In this document: positions 1 through 7,695 of the stretch, piece by piece | How positions within the stretch are numbered: position 1 is the first letter of the stretch | Layout of the letters: each line of letters opens with the position of its first letter | Assembly (NCBI GenBank): GCA_013823625.1 | Contig: PNMM01000003.1 | Coordinates: 124,001 to 188,000, forward strand | Length of the DNA stretch: 64,000 nt | Origin: Microbacterium sp. | Lineage (GTDB): Bacteria > Actinomycetota > Actinomycetes > Actinomycetales > Microbacteriaceae | Direction: 5' to 3' | Notes under the pieces: generated by a model | Seen by the model: only the letters and a program-made list of their open reading frames with translations | What the model was told of the DNA's origin: nothing | Database searches by the model: none | Program-made: the position numbers and the translations under genes

Positions 1-337
1 TGATCTTCGAGATCTTCTTCGCGTCGTCGCTCGAGATGCCGTTCTTGAGGCTCACCTCGATGCGAAACTCTTTGCCGCTGGGGTAGGGCTCACCCGAGTC
101 AAGGCTGCGAATGCCAATGCCGCGCTTGATCATCTTTGACTCGAGCACTTCGAGCACAGCCTTGACGCGCTCTTCGGCGGAGGCCTTGAGAAGCAGCTTT
201 TCGCCACTCCACTCGATCGAGGCGTCAACGCCCTTGAAGTCATACCGCTGCGCAACTTCTTTCTGCGCTTGGTTGACGGCGTTCTCGGCCTCCATCTTGT
301 CGACCTTGCTCACGATGTCGAATGAAGAATCAGCCAT
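1..337 (-). CDS. yajQ: YajQ family nucleotide-binding protein (UPF0234), C-terminus cut by window edge
   Basis: Reading leftward from the ATG at 337, 112 codons are open to the window edge. The product begins MADSSFDIVSKVDKMEAENA and continues with AVNQAQKEVAQRYDFKG and an RIEVSLKNGIS segment, which is the N-terminal half of the YajQ family (usual length about 163 residues, two related alpha/beta halves). Family members bind nucleotides, in some bacteria cyclic di-GMP; the role here is unknown. The gene is divergent from the transglycosylase at 353 with only 15 bp between them. There is no Shine-Dalgarno sequence before the ATG, but a -10-like hexamer lies 6 nt upstream, so the mRNA is probably leaderless. 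Confidence 0.9.
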   Translation of the reverse strand, partial: MADSSFDIVSKVDKMEAENAVNQAQKEVAQRYDFKGVDASIEWSGEKLLLKASAEERVKAVLEVLESKMIKRGIGIRSLDSGEPYPSGKEFRIEVSLKNGISSDDAKKISKI

Positions 338-343
338 GCGACC

Positions 344-349
344 ATCGTA
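344..349 (-). promoter_or_regulatory. -10 hexamer of yajQ (leaderless promoter)
   Basis: On the minus strand this reads TACGAT, followed by 6 nt and the yajQ ATG. This places the transcription start at or next to the start codon. No good -35 hexamer was found. It is one of a set of similarly placed TANNNT hexamers in this window. Confidence 0.5.
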
Positions 350-352
350 GCT

Positions 353-1120
353 ATGAGCTCTGCTGCAATCACCCGACTCATCGTCGGTGTATCCCTCGGG
401 CTCACGGTGGTCGTTGTGCTGATCGCGGTGCTGCTGCGGCCGGTCGACGCGCCGATTCGGGATGCTGAGCTCACCCCGAGCGCCACGCCCGCGCCGCGCT
501 GGGCTGAGCCGGCACCGCTGCCGCCCTCGGCGGCGACGCCCACCCGCGCGGGTGTCGCGGGCCTGGTTGATCCAGCCTGGGTAGCCGCCGTCGCTGCGGA
601 TTCGGGCATCCCCGAGCGCGTGCTCGCCGCCTACGCCGGCGCGGCGATCGCCAAGCACGCTGAACGCCCCGACTGTGTTCTCGGCTGGAACACCCTGGCC
701 GGCATCGGGTGGGTCGAGTCGCGGCACGGCAGCCACGGTGGAGCATCCGTCGCCGACGACGGAACCGTCAGCCCACCGATCATCGGCGTCGCGCTCGACG
801 GTGTCTCGACCGCCCTCATCGCCGACACTGACCGAGGCGTGATCGACGGCGACGCCGAGTTCGACCGCGCTGTCGGGCCGCTGCAGTTCATTCCCGGCAG
901 CTGGGCTAACTGGTACATCGATGCGAGCGGCGATGGGGTGGCTGACCCGCACAACATCGACGATGCGGCGCTCGCCGCGGCCAACTACCTGTGCCGTGCT
1001 GTGCCCACGCTGGGCGACGAGGCGTCATGGCGCGCGGGGATTGCCTCGTACAACGCCGAGGGCGTGTACCTCGACGCGGTCGCGACGGCGGCGGCGCGTT
1101 ACGCTGCGGCGGCCGACTGA
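353..1120 (+). CDS. Membrane-anchored lytic transglycosylase (SLT-type)
   Basis: 255 residues. Residues about 8-28 form a hydrophobic membrane anchor with an outside C-terminal part, followed by a Pro/Ala-rich linker (about 30-65). The rest resembles the SLT transglycosylase fold: the motif GIGWVESRHG holds the likely catalytic Glu122, and VGPLQFIPGSW and AAANYLC match conserved family positions. Such enzymes cleave the MurNAc-GlcNAc bond of peptidoglycan to give 1,6-anhydro ends, acting outside the membrane. No Shine-Dalgarno is evident before the ATG. The start is only 15 bp from divergent yajQ, so both promoters must overlap the neighbouring gene starts. Confidence 0.85.
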   Translation: MSSAAITRLIVGVSLGLTVVVVLIAVLLRPVDAPIRDAELTPSATPAPRWAEPAPLPPSAATPTRAGVAGLVDPAWVAAVAADSGIPERVLAAYAGAAIAKHAERPDCVLGWNTLAGIGWVESRHGSHGGASVADDGTVSPPIIGVALDGVSTALIADTDRGVIDGDAEFDRAVGPLQFIPGSWANWYIDASGDGVADPHNIDDAALAAANYLCRAVPTLGDEASWRAGIASYNAEGVYLDAVATAAARYAAAAD

Positions 1121-1206
1121 ACGCGCGTGGTTTCTGCACACGCTCTGGCTCTTGTATTGTTGTCGAGCGTCTTCGGTCGGTGATCACACCGGTCGGGTGC
1201 GCGCCT

Positions 1207-1291
1207 GGCGAGTTACCCAAGCGGCCAAAGGGATCTGACTGTAAATCAGACTGCTCAGCATTCGGGGGTTCGAATCCCTCACTCGCCACCA
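1207..1291 (+). tRNA. tRNA-Tyr (anticodon GTA)
   Basis: The acceptor arms GGCGAGT (1207-1213) and ACTCGCC (1281-1287) pair fully. The anticodon GTA is at 1241-1243 inside CTGTAAA. The T arm is GGGGG-TTCGAAT-CCCTC-like and there is a long variable arm, as expected for a class II tRNA-Tyr. The discriminator is A1288 and an encoded CCA follows at 1289-1291. The last A of CCA is also the A of the next gene's ATG. A possible -10, TATTGT, lies at 1155-1160. Confidence 0.97.
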
Positions 1292-2121
1292 TGTCACCCT
1301 CACTCCCCGCGACCGACGAGCTACTCTCGGTCGCGCGCGCGGTTGCCCTCGAGGCCGGCGCGCTGATTCTCGAGGCGCGTCGGGGAGCCGTTTCGGTCGC
1401 CGCCGCGAAGTCGTCGTCGGTGGATGTGGTGACGCAGGTCGATCGCGACGCCGAGTCGCTCATCCGCGGTCGTCTCGCCGAGCTGCGGCCGGGCGACGGT
1501 TTCTTCGGCGAAGAGTCAGAGGCGGAGTCGAGCACGAGTGGCCTCACCTGGGTCGTTGACCCCATCGATGGCACGGTCAACTTTCTCTATGGCATTCCGC
1601 ACTATGCCGTGAGTATCGCCGTCGTGGAGGGCGAGCCCGACCCGCAGTCGTGGCGGGCGCTCGCCGGAGTCGTCGTCAACCCCGCGTCGGGGGAGCTCTA
1701 CAGCGCCACGGCCGGCGGGGGAGCGCACCTCGGCACGCAGCGACTGCGCGTGGCTGACGCCACCTCGCTCGAGCAGTCGTTGCTCGCCACGGGCTTTGCC
1801 TACCGTGCCGAGACGCGCGCCGAGCAGGGCGCGGCCGTAGCGCGACTGCTGCCGCGCGTGCGCGACATTCGCCGCATGGGCACGGCGTCGCTCGACCTCT
1901 GCGCCGTGGCCTCGGGGCGAGTGAACGCGTACTTCGAGCGCACGCTGAATCCGTGGGATCACGCGGCCGGCGCACTCATTGCGACCGAGGCAGGGGCCGC
2001 CGTCGAGGGGATGCCCGGCGCTCGCGCTGACCATCGGTTCACGCTCGCGGCGCATCCCGAATCGATCGGCGATCTGCGTGCTCTGCTGGCCGAGGTGGGG
2101 GCGTTTCCCGCCGCGTCGTAG
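1291..2121 (+). CDS. Inositol monophosphatase family phosphatase
   Basis: 276 residues from the ATG at 1291. The Mg-binding signatures of the family are all present: GEESE (residues 73-77), DPIDGT (90-95) and NPWDHAAGA with Trp222-Asp223. Substrates in this family include inositol-1-phosphate, histidinol phosphate, sulfated nucleotides and fructose-1,6-bisphosphate; the sequence does not decide which. The start is unusual because its A is the terminal A of the tRNA-Tyr CCA, so there is no untranslated leader between them. No alternative ATG, GTG or TTG occurs in frame before about residue 48, inside the domain, so the overlapping ATG is most likely the real start. Confidence 0.88.
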   Translation: MSPSLPATDELLSVARAVALEAGALILEARRGAVSVAAAKSSSVDVVTQVDRDAESLIRGRLAELRPGDGFFGEESEAESSTSGLTWVVDPIDGTVNFLYGIPHYAVSIAVVEGEPDPQSWRALAGVVVNPASGELYSATAGGGAHLGTQRLRVADATSLEQSLLATGFAYRAETRAEQGAAVARLLPRVRDIRRMGTASLDLCAVASGRVNAYFERTLNPWDHAAGALIATEAGAAVEGMPGARADHRFTLAAHPESIGDLRALLAEVGAFPAAS

Positions 2122-2217
2122 CCCGAGTGGCGCCGATGTGAAGCCCAAGAACGAGCCGCGAAAAGCCCTGCCCGACTTTGCCTCGGTGCGAGACCGGGTT
2201 AGGCTTTACCAATCCGT

Positions 2218-2317
2218 GATAATCCGCCGCGTATCGTGGTGGGCGCGGTGAGCCGGTTCTTGCCCCTTGTGCGGGTGAAGACCGCACCGGCCGCCCGGCC
2301 CTGCACCGACCGATACG
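2218..2317 (+). promoter_or_regulatory. Putative promoter and structured 5' leader of the M23 peptidase gene
   Basis: A -10-like GATAAT lies at 2218-2223, with no convincing -35. The expected start, near 2230, is where a long-range stem begins: CGTATCG (2230-2236) pairs with CGATACG (2311-2317). Inside is a hairpin GTGCGG/CCGCAC (2269-2287) and further GCCGG/CCGGC pairing. The folded block ends 28 nt before the GTG. Actinobacterial cell-wall hydrolase genes often carry c-di-AMP (ydaO) riboswitches, but I could not match that consensus, so the class is left open. Confidence 0.4.
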
Positions 2318-2345
2318 TACCCGATATCTGAGGCTGACTGACACC

Positions 2346-3644
2346 GTGACTGCAGAGAACCCGTGGCTGACGGGAGGTTCGAACCCCGAACCGACCGACG
2401 CCGAAACAGACCCGTTTCGGGCTCTGGGGTTCGGATTCTCTGAGGAATCCCCGACGATGGCGGCGGATGTCGTTCAGCCCCGCGTCGAACCCGCGGCCTC
2501 CGCGCCGTCGGTGAGCGCCCAGTCCGCGCCGTGGAATGCGGCCCCGGCTCCCTCCCCCGATTCCTGGCAATTGGCAGCGCCTCCTACACCTCAGGCACGT
2601 GTTGCCCCCTCCGCGCCGGCAGCGGCACCAGCGGTGCAGCCCACGAGCCGTCGGGCCCTGCGCGATGCCGAGCGCGTCGAGCCCGCCACGACGGGCTTCC
2701 CCGGCACCGCCGCCGCCGAGCAGGTCACGCCAGCAGCGAGCTATGGCGCCGCGACCGTGAGCACCGTCAGCGCCGTGAGCCCTGCAGTCTCGAGCCCTGC
2801 GCCGTCAACGCGTCGTTCCGCGCGTGCCGCGGTCAGTGCCCCGCCGCCTCGGCCCACCACGGCGACGGCCCCCACGCGGCCCGTCGCGGCACCCTCGTCC
2901 CAGGTTCCCCTGGGTCGCCGCATCGCCAAGAAGGCCTTTCCGCCGGCCGTCATGCTCGCGGTCGCCTCGTTGCTCGTCGGCACCTCGGTACCGGCCAACG
3001 CCCTTTTCGATCCGGATGCTCCGCCCGCGTCGGTCGCCCTCTCATCGATCGCCGACGCCAAGGCGCCCGAGACCGTCGCCCTCGAAGACCAGGTTCTCGA
3101 GGCCGAAGCCGTGGGCGATCTTGCGACGACCGCCGCGGCGCGCGACTCGTGGACGGTCACGTCGTACGCAGAGATGTTGCGGTTGCGCTACGGCAGCCTG
3201 TCGTACTCGTACAACGCGGCGAGCACCGGGCCGATCCGCTGGCCGTTCCCCTTCGCGGCCAAGGTCACGTCGGGCTTCGGTGACCGCGTCGCTCCGTGTC
3301 GCGGGTGTTCGTCGTATCACCGAGGCGTTGACTTCGATGCGGGATACGGTGCTCCGGTTGGCGCCATCGCCGACGGCATCGTCACGGCCGTCGGCCGGTC
3401 AAGCTCGTTTGGCTACCGCGTTGAGGTCGAGCACATCATCAATGGCCAGAAGGTGCTCTCGCTCTACGCACACCTCATCGACAACAGTTCGGTGCTGACG
3501 GTCGGTGCTCCCGTGGTTGCGGGCGAGATCGTCGGCGCCCTCGGCAACACGGGCCTTTCGACCGGCCCGCACCTCCACCTCGAGATTCACGTCGACGGCG
3601 TTCCCATCGATCCGTTCGCCTGGCTCGTCGCCAACACGGCCTAG
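2346..3644 (+). CDS. M23 family metallopeptidase, membrane-anchored
   Basis: 432 residues from a GTG. Residues 1 to about 190 are a Pro/Ala/Ser-rich, probably disordered cytoplasmic segment. A hydrophobic stretch at about 198-216 should anchor the protein. The C-terminal LytM/M23 domain (about 295-430) has the zinc ligands His325 and Asp329 in HRGVDF, and the catalytic and zinc-binding motif HLHLE at 409-413. The family cuts peptidoglycan peptide bridges or, when inactive, activates amidases; here the ligands look intact. The long N-terminal region is unlike secreted lysostaphin types but common in actinobacterial M23 proteins. A structured leader precedes the gene. Confidence 0.88.
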   Translation: MTAENPWLTGGSNPEPTDAETDPFRALGFGFSEESPTMAADVVQPRVEPAASAPSVSAQSAPWNAAPAPSPDSWQLAAPPTPQARVAPSAPAAAPAVQPTSRRALRDAERVEPATTGFPGTAAAEQVTPAASYGAATVSTVSAVSPAVSSPAPSTRRSARAAVSAPPPRPTTATAPTRPVAAPSSQVPLGRRIAKKAFPPAVMLAVASLLVGTSVPANALFDPDAPPASVALSSIADAKAPETVALEDQVLEAEAVGDLATTAAARDSWTVTSYAEMLRLRYGSLSYSYNAASTGPIRWPFPFAAKVTSGFGDRVAPCRGCSSYHRGVDFDAGYGAPVGAIADGIVTAVGRSSSFGYRVEVEHIINGQKVLSLYAHLIDNSSVLTVGAPVVAGEIVGALGNTGLSTGPHLHLEIHVDGVPIDPFAWLVANTA

Positions 3645-3684
3645 CGGTTCTCGCACGTCGGTTCTTGCTCGCGCACTGCCCGCG

Positions 3685-5394
3685 TTAGTCGGTGATGATC
3701 CACACCGTCGTGTCTGCTGGGAGTAGTCCGCTCTCGAGTGCGCCACTAGCAAGAACGAGTTCGCCCGCGGGGAGTTCGACGGCGGTCGCGCCTGTATTGG
3801 CGATCACCGAGATGGCGCCATTGCGCAGGGCGACGACGTCGCTGCCGAACCCATCGAGCCACGTGACCGAGCCCGTGCCGAGCGCGAACTGCGCCCGTGC
3901 CGCAAGGGCCGCTCGGTAGAGCTCGAGGGTTGACCCGGGGTTGCCGGCTTGCTGGTCGCGGGCATAGCTCGCGAAGAGTGGTGGTTGCGGCAACCAGCTC
4001 GCGCCGGAGTCGCTGAACCCGAACGACGGAGCAGCGCTCTCCCAGGGAATCGGCACTCGGCATCCGTCACGGCCGTAGACCTCACCGTTGGTGCGGTGGA
4101 AGGTGGGGTCTTCGCGCACGTGGTCGTCGAGCTCGATGACCTCGGGGAGCCCGAGCTCTTCGCCCTGGTAGAGGTAGGCGCTGCCCGGCAGGCTCATCAT
4201 CAGGGCCGATGCCGCACGGGCGCGTCGAAGCCCCAGGGCCTCGTCGGGTTTGTCGGCCGACTTCGGGCCGATGCCCGTGGCGGGGGAGGCATCGGCAGCG
4301 CTGAGGCCATAGCGGCTCGCGTGGCGAACGACGTCGTGGTTCGAGAGCACCCAGGTGCTGGGTGCCCCGACCGCGGTGAAGGCCGCGATCGACTCGTCGA
4401 TGACCGAGCGCAAGCGCGCTGCGTTCCAGGGGGTTCCGAGGTAGCTGAAGTTGAAGGCTTGGTGCATCTCGTCAGAGCGCACCCACAGGGCGGCCTTCGC
4501 GAGGGGCTCGACCCACGCCTCGGCGCACAGCACGCGGTCGCCCGAGTACTCAGCGAGCACGGCATTCCAGTCGCGCCAGACATCGTGCACTTCGGGCTGC
4601 GCCCAATAGGGCACCTCGTCGGGCGCCGAGATCGAATCGGCGAGCCCACCCGCCTCGGCGACCTGCACGATGTCGGGCAGGCAGTCTTTCTTCATGAGTC
4701 CGTGGGCCACATCGACGCGAAAACCGTCGACGCCGCGGTCGAGCCAGAAGCGCAGAATCTGTCGGAACTGCTCCCAAACCCAGGGGTTCTTCCAGTTGAA
4801 GTCGGGCTGCGAGGTGTCGAAGATGTGCAGGTACCACGGGCCGGGCGTGCCGTCGGCTTCGGTGATGCGCGTCCAGGCGTTGCCGCCGAAGATCGACTGC
4901 CAGTTGTTCGGGGGTAACTCGCCGTTCTCGCCACGACCCTCACGGAACATGAAGCGGTCGCGCTCGGGTGATCCGGGGCCGGCGGCCAGGGCATCCCGAA
5001 ACCACGGGTGATCACTCGAGCAGTGATTCGGAACCAGGTCGACGATCACCCGCAGGCCTAGGTCGTGGGCGCGGCCGCGGAGAACGTCGAAGTCGTCGAG
5101 CGTGCCAAAGATCGGGTCGACGTCGCAGTAGTCACTGACGTCGTAGCCCGCGTCGCGCTGCGGCGAACGGAAGAACGGCGAGAGCCACACGGCGTCAACG
5201 CCGAGGTCGCGCAACGAGCCCAAGCGCTCGGTGATGCCTGCCAGATCGCCGATGCCGTCGCCGCTCGCGTCGGCGAATGATCGCGGGTAGATCTGGTAGA
5301 TCACGGCTGAGCGCCACCACTCATCGCCCTTGCTGGAGGAGTGCTGGTGGTCGAAAGCTCGGGTTTCGGTCGAGGTGGTGGTCTCGTTCGGCAT
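3685..5394 (-). CDS. aglA: Alpha-glucosidase, glycoside hydrolase family 13
   Basis: 569 residues, no signal peptide, so it should hydrolyse imported alpha-glucosides such as maltose or sucrose isomers in the cytoplasm. GH13 motifs are in order: VVDLVPNHCSSDHPWF, GFRVDVAHG with nucleophile Asp228, CAEAWV with acid/base Glu292, and LSNHDVVRH with Asp354. The start QIYPRSFADASGDGIGDLAGI is typical of the oligo-1,6-glucosidase/alpha-glucosidase subgroup. A LacI-type operator covers the -35 region, and the same operator precedes the LacI gene ending at 32389. The -10 is 8 nt from the ATG, so the mRNA is nearly leaderless. No sugar transporter gene lies beside it. Confidence 0.88.
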   Translation of the reverse strand: MPNETTTSTETRAFDHQHSSSKGDEWWRSAVIYQIYPRSFADASGDGIGDLAGITERLGSLRDLGVDAVWLSPFFRSPQRDAGYDVSDYCDVDPIFGTLDDFDVLRGRAHDLGLRVIVDLVPNHCSSDHPWFRDALAAGPGSPERDRFMFREGRGENGELPPNNWQSIFGGNAWTRITEADGTPGPWYLHIFDTSQPDFNWKNPWVWEQFRQILRFWLDRGVDGFRVDVAHGLMKKDCLPDIVQVAEAGGLADSISAPDEVPYWAQPEVHDVWRDWNAVLAEYSGDRVLCAEAWVEPLAKAALWVRSDEMHQAFNFSYLGTPWNAARLRSVIDESIAAFTAVGAPSTWVLSNHDVVRHASRYGLSAADASPATGIGPKSADKPDEALGLRRARAASALMMSLPGSAYLYQGEELGLPEVIELDDHVREDPTFHRTNGEVYGRDGCRVPIPWESAAPSFGFSDSGASWLPQPPLFASYARDQQAGNPGSTLELYRAALAARAQFALGTGSVTWLDGFGSDVVALRNGAISVIANTGATAVELPAGELVLASGALESGLLPADTTVWIITD

Positions 5395-5402
5395 TCCGCC
5401 AC

Positions 5403-5441
5403 CTTATGACACGGATTCGACGAATGTGGAATCGGTTCCAC
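5403..5441 (-). promoter_or_regulatory. Alpha-glucosidase promoter with LacI-type operator
   Basis: The near-palindrome GTGGAATCGGTTCCAC occupies 5426-5441 and has the central CG usual for LacI-family operators. Read on the minus strand, the promoter is -35 TTCCAC (5431-5426), a 17-bp spacer, then -10 CATAAG (5408-5403). The operator therefore covers the -35, an arrangement that would repress. The promoter at 33498-33536 has the same layout. Confidence 0.75.
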
Positions 5442-5541
5442 GCCAGAATTCAGGATGGTGCAGCACCTCACGAGGTTCGGGCCCCCGGTCGCCAGGTGCT
5501 AATCTTCTCTGGTGCCAATCGCCGTTCGCGGCCGTGGCAAC

Positions 5542-5613
<72 letters not shown>

Positions 5614-5659
5614 CCGGTTCTCTCACCGTGGCTGTGCAGCCGCACGAGGGTTCCTGCCC

Positions 5660-5736
5660 GGCGGGGTAGCTCAGGTGGTTAGAGCACACGGCTCATAATC
5701 GTGGTGTCGCGGGTTCGAGTCCCGCCCTCGCTACCA
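5660..5736 (+). tRNA. tRNA-Met (anticodon CAT)
   Basis: The acceptor arms are GGCGGGG (5660-5666) and CCTCGCT (5726-5732), with two G-T wobbles. The anticodon loop CTCATAA gives CAT, the T arm is GCGGG-TTCGAGT-CCCGC, and the encoded CCA is at 5734-5736. The anticodon stem CACGG/TCGTG lacks the three consecutive G-C pairs of initiators, so this should be elongator tRNA-Met, although CAT could also mark a tRNA-Ile whose C is modified to lysidine. Confidence 0.92.
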
Positions 5737-5802
5737 ATACCGATCTCGCTATTTTTGATGCGAACGGGTCGTGCGCGCCACGAGTTCACTTCGCACTGCG
5801 TG

Positions 5803-6333
5803 TCAACCCGTCTGCTGATGCTTGTCGTCGAGACTGGCCAGCAACTTCCGAACGGCGTTGTCTAGGGCCGCGAGTTCCTCGGGGTTCAGTGCGGCGATGA
5901 GGCGCGACTCGTTCGCGCTGTGCTTGGTAATGAGGTCGTCGGTAAGTCGTAACCCCTCGGCGGTAAGCCCAACAAGCAGGCTGCGGCGGTCGGATCCATT
6001 GCTGTGGCGATCGACTAGGCCGCGTTCCTCGAGCCGGTCGATGCGTTTCGTCATGCCACCCCGGCTCGTTAAGGCTGCGTCCGCGAGCTGCGAGGGCGTG
6101 AGCTGGTAGGGCGCCCCGTTCCGGCGCAGGGCCGCTAGCACGTTGAACTCGCCGCGATCGAGACCCGCCTGCGCAAAAACCGTGTCGATACGTCTCCCCC
6201 CGAGGAGCCCAAGCTGGGCAAGCCGGGCGAGCGGCGCCATGGCGTCAAAGCTGAGGTCAGGGCGTTCGTGCTGCCACTGAGCGACGGCGAAGTCGGCCGA
6301 ATCCCGATAGTCGAGCGGGTCAATATGATTCAC
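5803..6333 (-). CDS. MarR family transcriptional regulator
   Basis: 176 residues from the GTG at 6333. The winged helix-turn-helix region reads FNVLAALRRNGAPYQLTPSQ, then GGMTKRIDRLEERGLV and a DRRSLLVGLTAEG wing, all typical of MarR. Longer upstream reading is possible in frame, but it would run through the divergent SRPBCC gene and is rejected. A TACTAT hexamer 6 nt before the GTG suggests a leaderless mRNA and fixes the start. The divergent arrangement with the SRPBCC gene suggests that the regulator controls that gene and itself; the ligand is unknown. Confidence 0.87.
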   Translation of the reverse strand: MNHIDPLDYRDSADFAVAQWQHERPDLSFDAMAPLARLAQLGLLGGRRIDTVFAQAGLDRGEFNVLAALRRNGAPYQLTPSQLADAALTSRGGMTKRIDRLEERGLVDRHSNGSDRRSLLVGLTAEGLRLTDDLITKHSANESRLIAALNPEELAALDNAVRKLLASLDDKHQQTG

Positions 6334-6375
6334 GATGATATAGTATCGCAAGAAACTTATTGGGAGGTAGCCAGC
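6334..6375. promoter_or_regulatory. Divergent promoter region between MarR and SRPBCC genes
   Basis: This 42-bp region is AT-rich for this genome. On the minus strand it has TACTAT (6345-6340), 6 nt before the MarR GTG. On the plus strand TATAGT overlaps the same bases, and GGAGGT sits 8 nt before the SRPBCC GTG. The overlapping -10 elements make mutual control by one bound regulator plausible. Confidence 0.45.
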
Positions 6376-6825
6376 GTGCCAGTCGTTACTCAAGGCCGAG
6401 CCGTCATTGACGTGCCCGCAAGCACGGCGTGGGCGCTGCTCGCCGACTATGCAAATGACCCGCTCTGGCGAAAAGGGGTAACCCGCATGGATCAGAGGCC
6501 TCAGGGCCTGGTCTGCGACGGCGCGCACGTTGTCGAGGAACTGCGGATTCTTGGTCGAACCGTGGTCACCCAGATTGAGCTGCATGACGTTCAACCGGGG
6601 ACCAGTTTCGCGTGGCGTGCGATCGACGGTCCAGGCGCGCACGGCACTCGCGCAATCATCCCGTTAGGCTCGGCGCGTTGCGAGATCCGCACCTATCGCG
6701 AGATCACTCTGCGCGGCCTCGACCGGCTTCTGCACCCGGTCGTGTCCTGGAGCATGGCTCGAACCGAGCGTGACGACCTGCGCCGAGCGGCTGCGCTGGT
6801 CGCCGAGCACGCTGCTTCTCGGTGA
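6376..6825 (+). CDS. SRPBCC family (START/Bet v1-like) protein
   Basis: 149 residues from the GTG at 6376, chosen because GGAGGT lies at the right distance. The sequence has the polyketide cyclase/dehydrase pattern of the SRPBCC fold: an N-terminal strand followed by DVPASTAWALLADYANDPLW, central strands with TQIELHDVQPGTSFAWRAID, and a long C-terminal helix. The fold makes a hydrophobic ligand cavity; no catalytic residues can be assigned. It is divergent from a MarR regulator, a common pairing in which a small molecule controls a binding or detoxifying protein. The specific function is unknown. Confidence 0.75.
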   Translation: MPVVTQGRAVIDVPASTAWALLADYANDPLWRKGVTRMDQRPQGLVCDGAHVVEELRILGRTVVTQIELHDVQPGTSFAWRAIDGPGAHGTRAIIPLGSARCEIRTYREITLRGLDRLLHPVVSWSMARTERDDLRRAAALVAEHAASR

Positions 6826-6888
6826 AAGTGGGCGAGTCGCTAAGCCGATAGAAGCTATGGGCATCATGTGCGCGGACAGGCAGAGCGC

Positions 6889-7485
6889 TCAGTAACCCGT
6901 GCGCTCGTCGAGCAGGCGCTGCAGATCGGCCTTGACGCCGGCGACCGCCTCGCGGTGTTCCTCATCACTCACGGGTACCCGCTGTGCGCGGGGAATCAGT
7001 CGCGCCTGCATGAGCTCGCTGAGCGTTTCGTCGCGCGCCCGCAACGCGAGGTCGCGCACGATTGTCTCGTCGTCGTGAGCCGCCCTCAGCCGCTCGACCA
7101 CGCCGCGCAGCGTCCGACTGCGCGCGCTCAGTCGCACAACCTCGTCACGGCCGTGGCGGATGCGCGCCAACTCGCGCCGCGACCGCGCCGTGCGCGAGGC
7201 GCGTTCGGTGGGGGCGGCGGCGTCGCTGTCGTGCGACAACCGCGTCGCCGTCTCGTCGAGCTCGGTGATGAGGGCCGAGATTGCGCGACGAGCGAGGTCA
7301 CTGGCTTCTGCTTCGTTCCACGGCTCACCGTCGCGCACAGTGCGCATAATGACGCCGTTCTTGACCGACAAGCGCACGGCAGTGAGCGCCACGATGAAAC
7401 CCTCGTCGATCTGGTGACTCAAGTCGCGCGGCGCCGCGGGTCGCGCAGGGGCGACCGTACGAGCGGGAGCGGGCCAAAAGCGCAT
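6889..7485 (-). CDS. Conserved-type hypothetical protein, charged and helical
   Basis: 198 residues; no enzyme motif is recognised. An N-terminal Pro/Ala-rich tail (1-25) precedes IDEGFIVALTAVRLSVKNGVIMRTVRDGEPW, then long Arg/Glu-rich segments (about 65-190) that look helical or coiled-coil. There is no signal peptide or membrane segment. GAAGGT a few nt upstream of the ATG is a plausible ribosome site. It is convergent with the SRPBCC gene and divergent from the peptide unit at 7612. Similar charged helical proteins occur in Microbacteriaceae, but I cannot name a function. Confidence 0.6.
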   Translation of the reverse strand: MRFWPAPARTVAPARPAAPRDLSHQIDEGFIVALTAVRLSVKNGVIMRTVRDGEPWNEAEASDLARRAISALITELDETATRLSHDSDAAAPTERASRTARSRRELARIRHGRDEVVRLSARSRTLRGVVERLRAAHDDETIVRDLALRARDETLSELMQARLIPRAQRVPVSDEEHREAVAGVKADLQRLLDERTGY

Positions 7486-7611
7486 GACGACCTTCGCAAA
7501 CTCGTGGGCGAGAGATCTCTAGCGTACGGCGCGTGCCTGCGTGGGTGCCGGGGGCCGGCGGAGAGCATCCCGAAAAACAGACCCGCGACACGCCGAAAAC
7601 ACAACATGTAG

Positions 7612-7645
7612 GGGAATGACATTGCTGTCATTCCCGTTATATAGT
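7612..7645 (+). promoter_or_regulatory. Promoter with perfect 10-bp inverted repeat, before the small Cys peptide
   Basis: The arms GGGAATGACA (7612-7621) and TGTCATTCCC (7626-7635) are perfect inverted repeats around TTGC. Overlaid on them is a good promoter: -35 ATGACA (7616-7621), an 18-bp spacer and -10 TATAGT (7640-7645). Transcription should begin near 7652, 44 nt before the ATG. A dimeric regulator on this palindrome would block RNA polymerase. The sequence matches no operator family I could name with confidence. Confidence 0.7.
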
Positions 7646-7695
7646 GAGACCCCTAGCCGCCCGGGGCGGAGATTTTCAGCAGAAGGAGGTCCGTC

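Noticed and set aside
2230-2317. c-di-AMP (ydaO-yuaA) riboswitch before the M23 gene
   Set aside because: The conserved sequence blocks could not be matched by eye, and the element is short for that class; kept only as an unclassified structured leader.
6334-6642. Longer MarR reading frame up to 6642
   Set aside because: It would lie antisense within the SRPBCC gene. The GTG at 6333 has a fitting promoter.
7612-7635. Zur, Fur or IdeR box at the peptide promoter
   Set aside because: The arms do not match the consensus of these regulators closely enough to name one.
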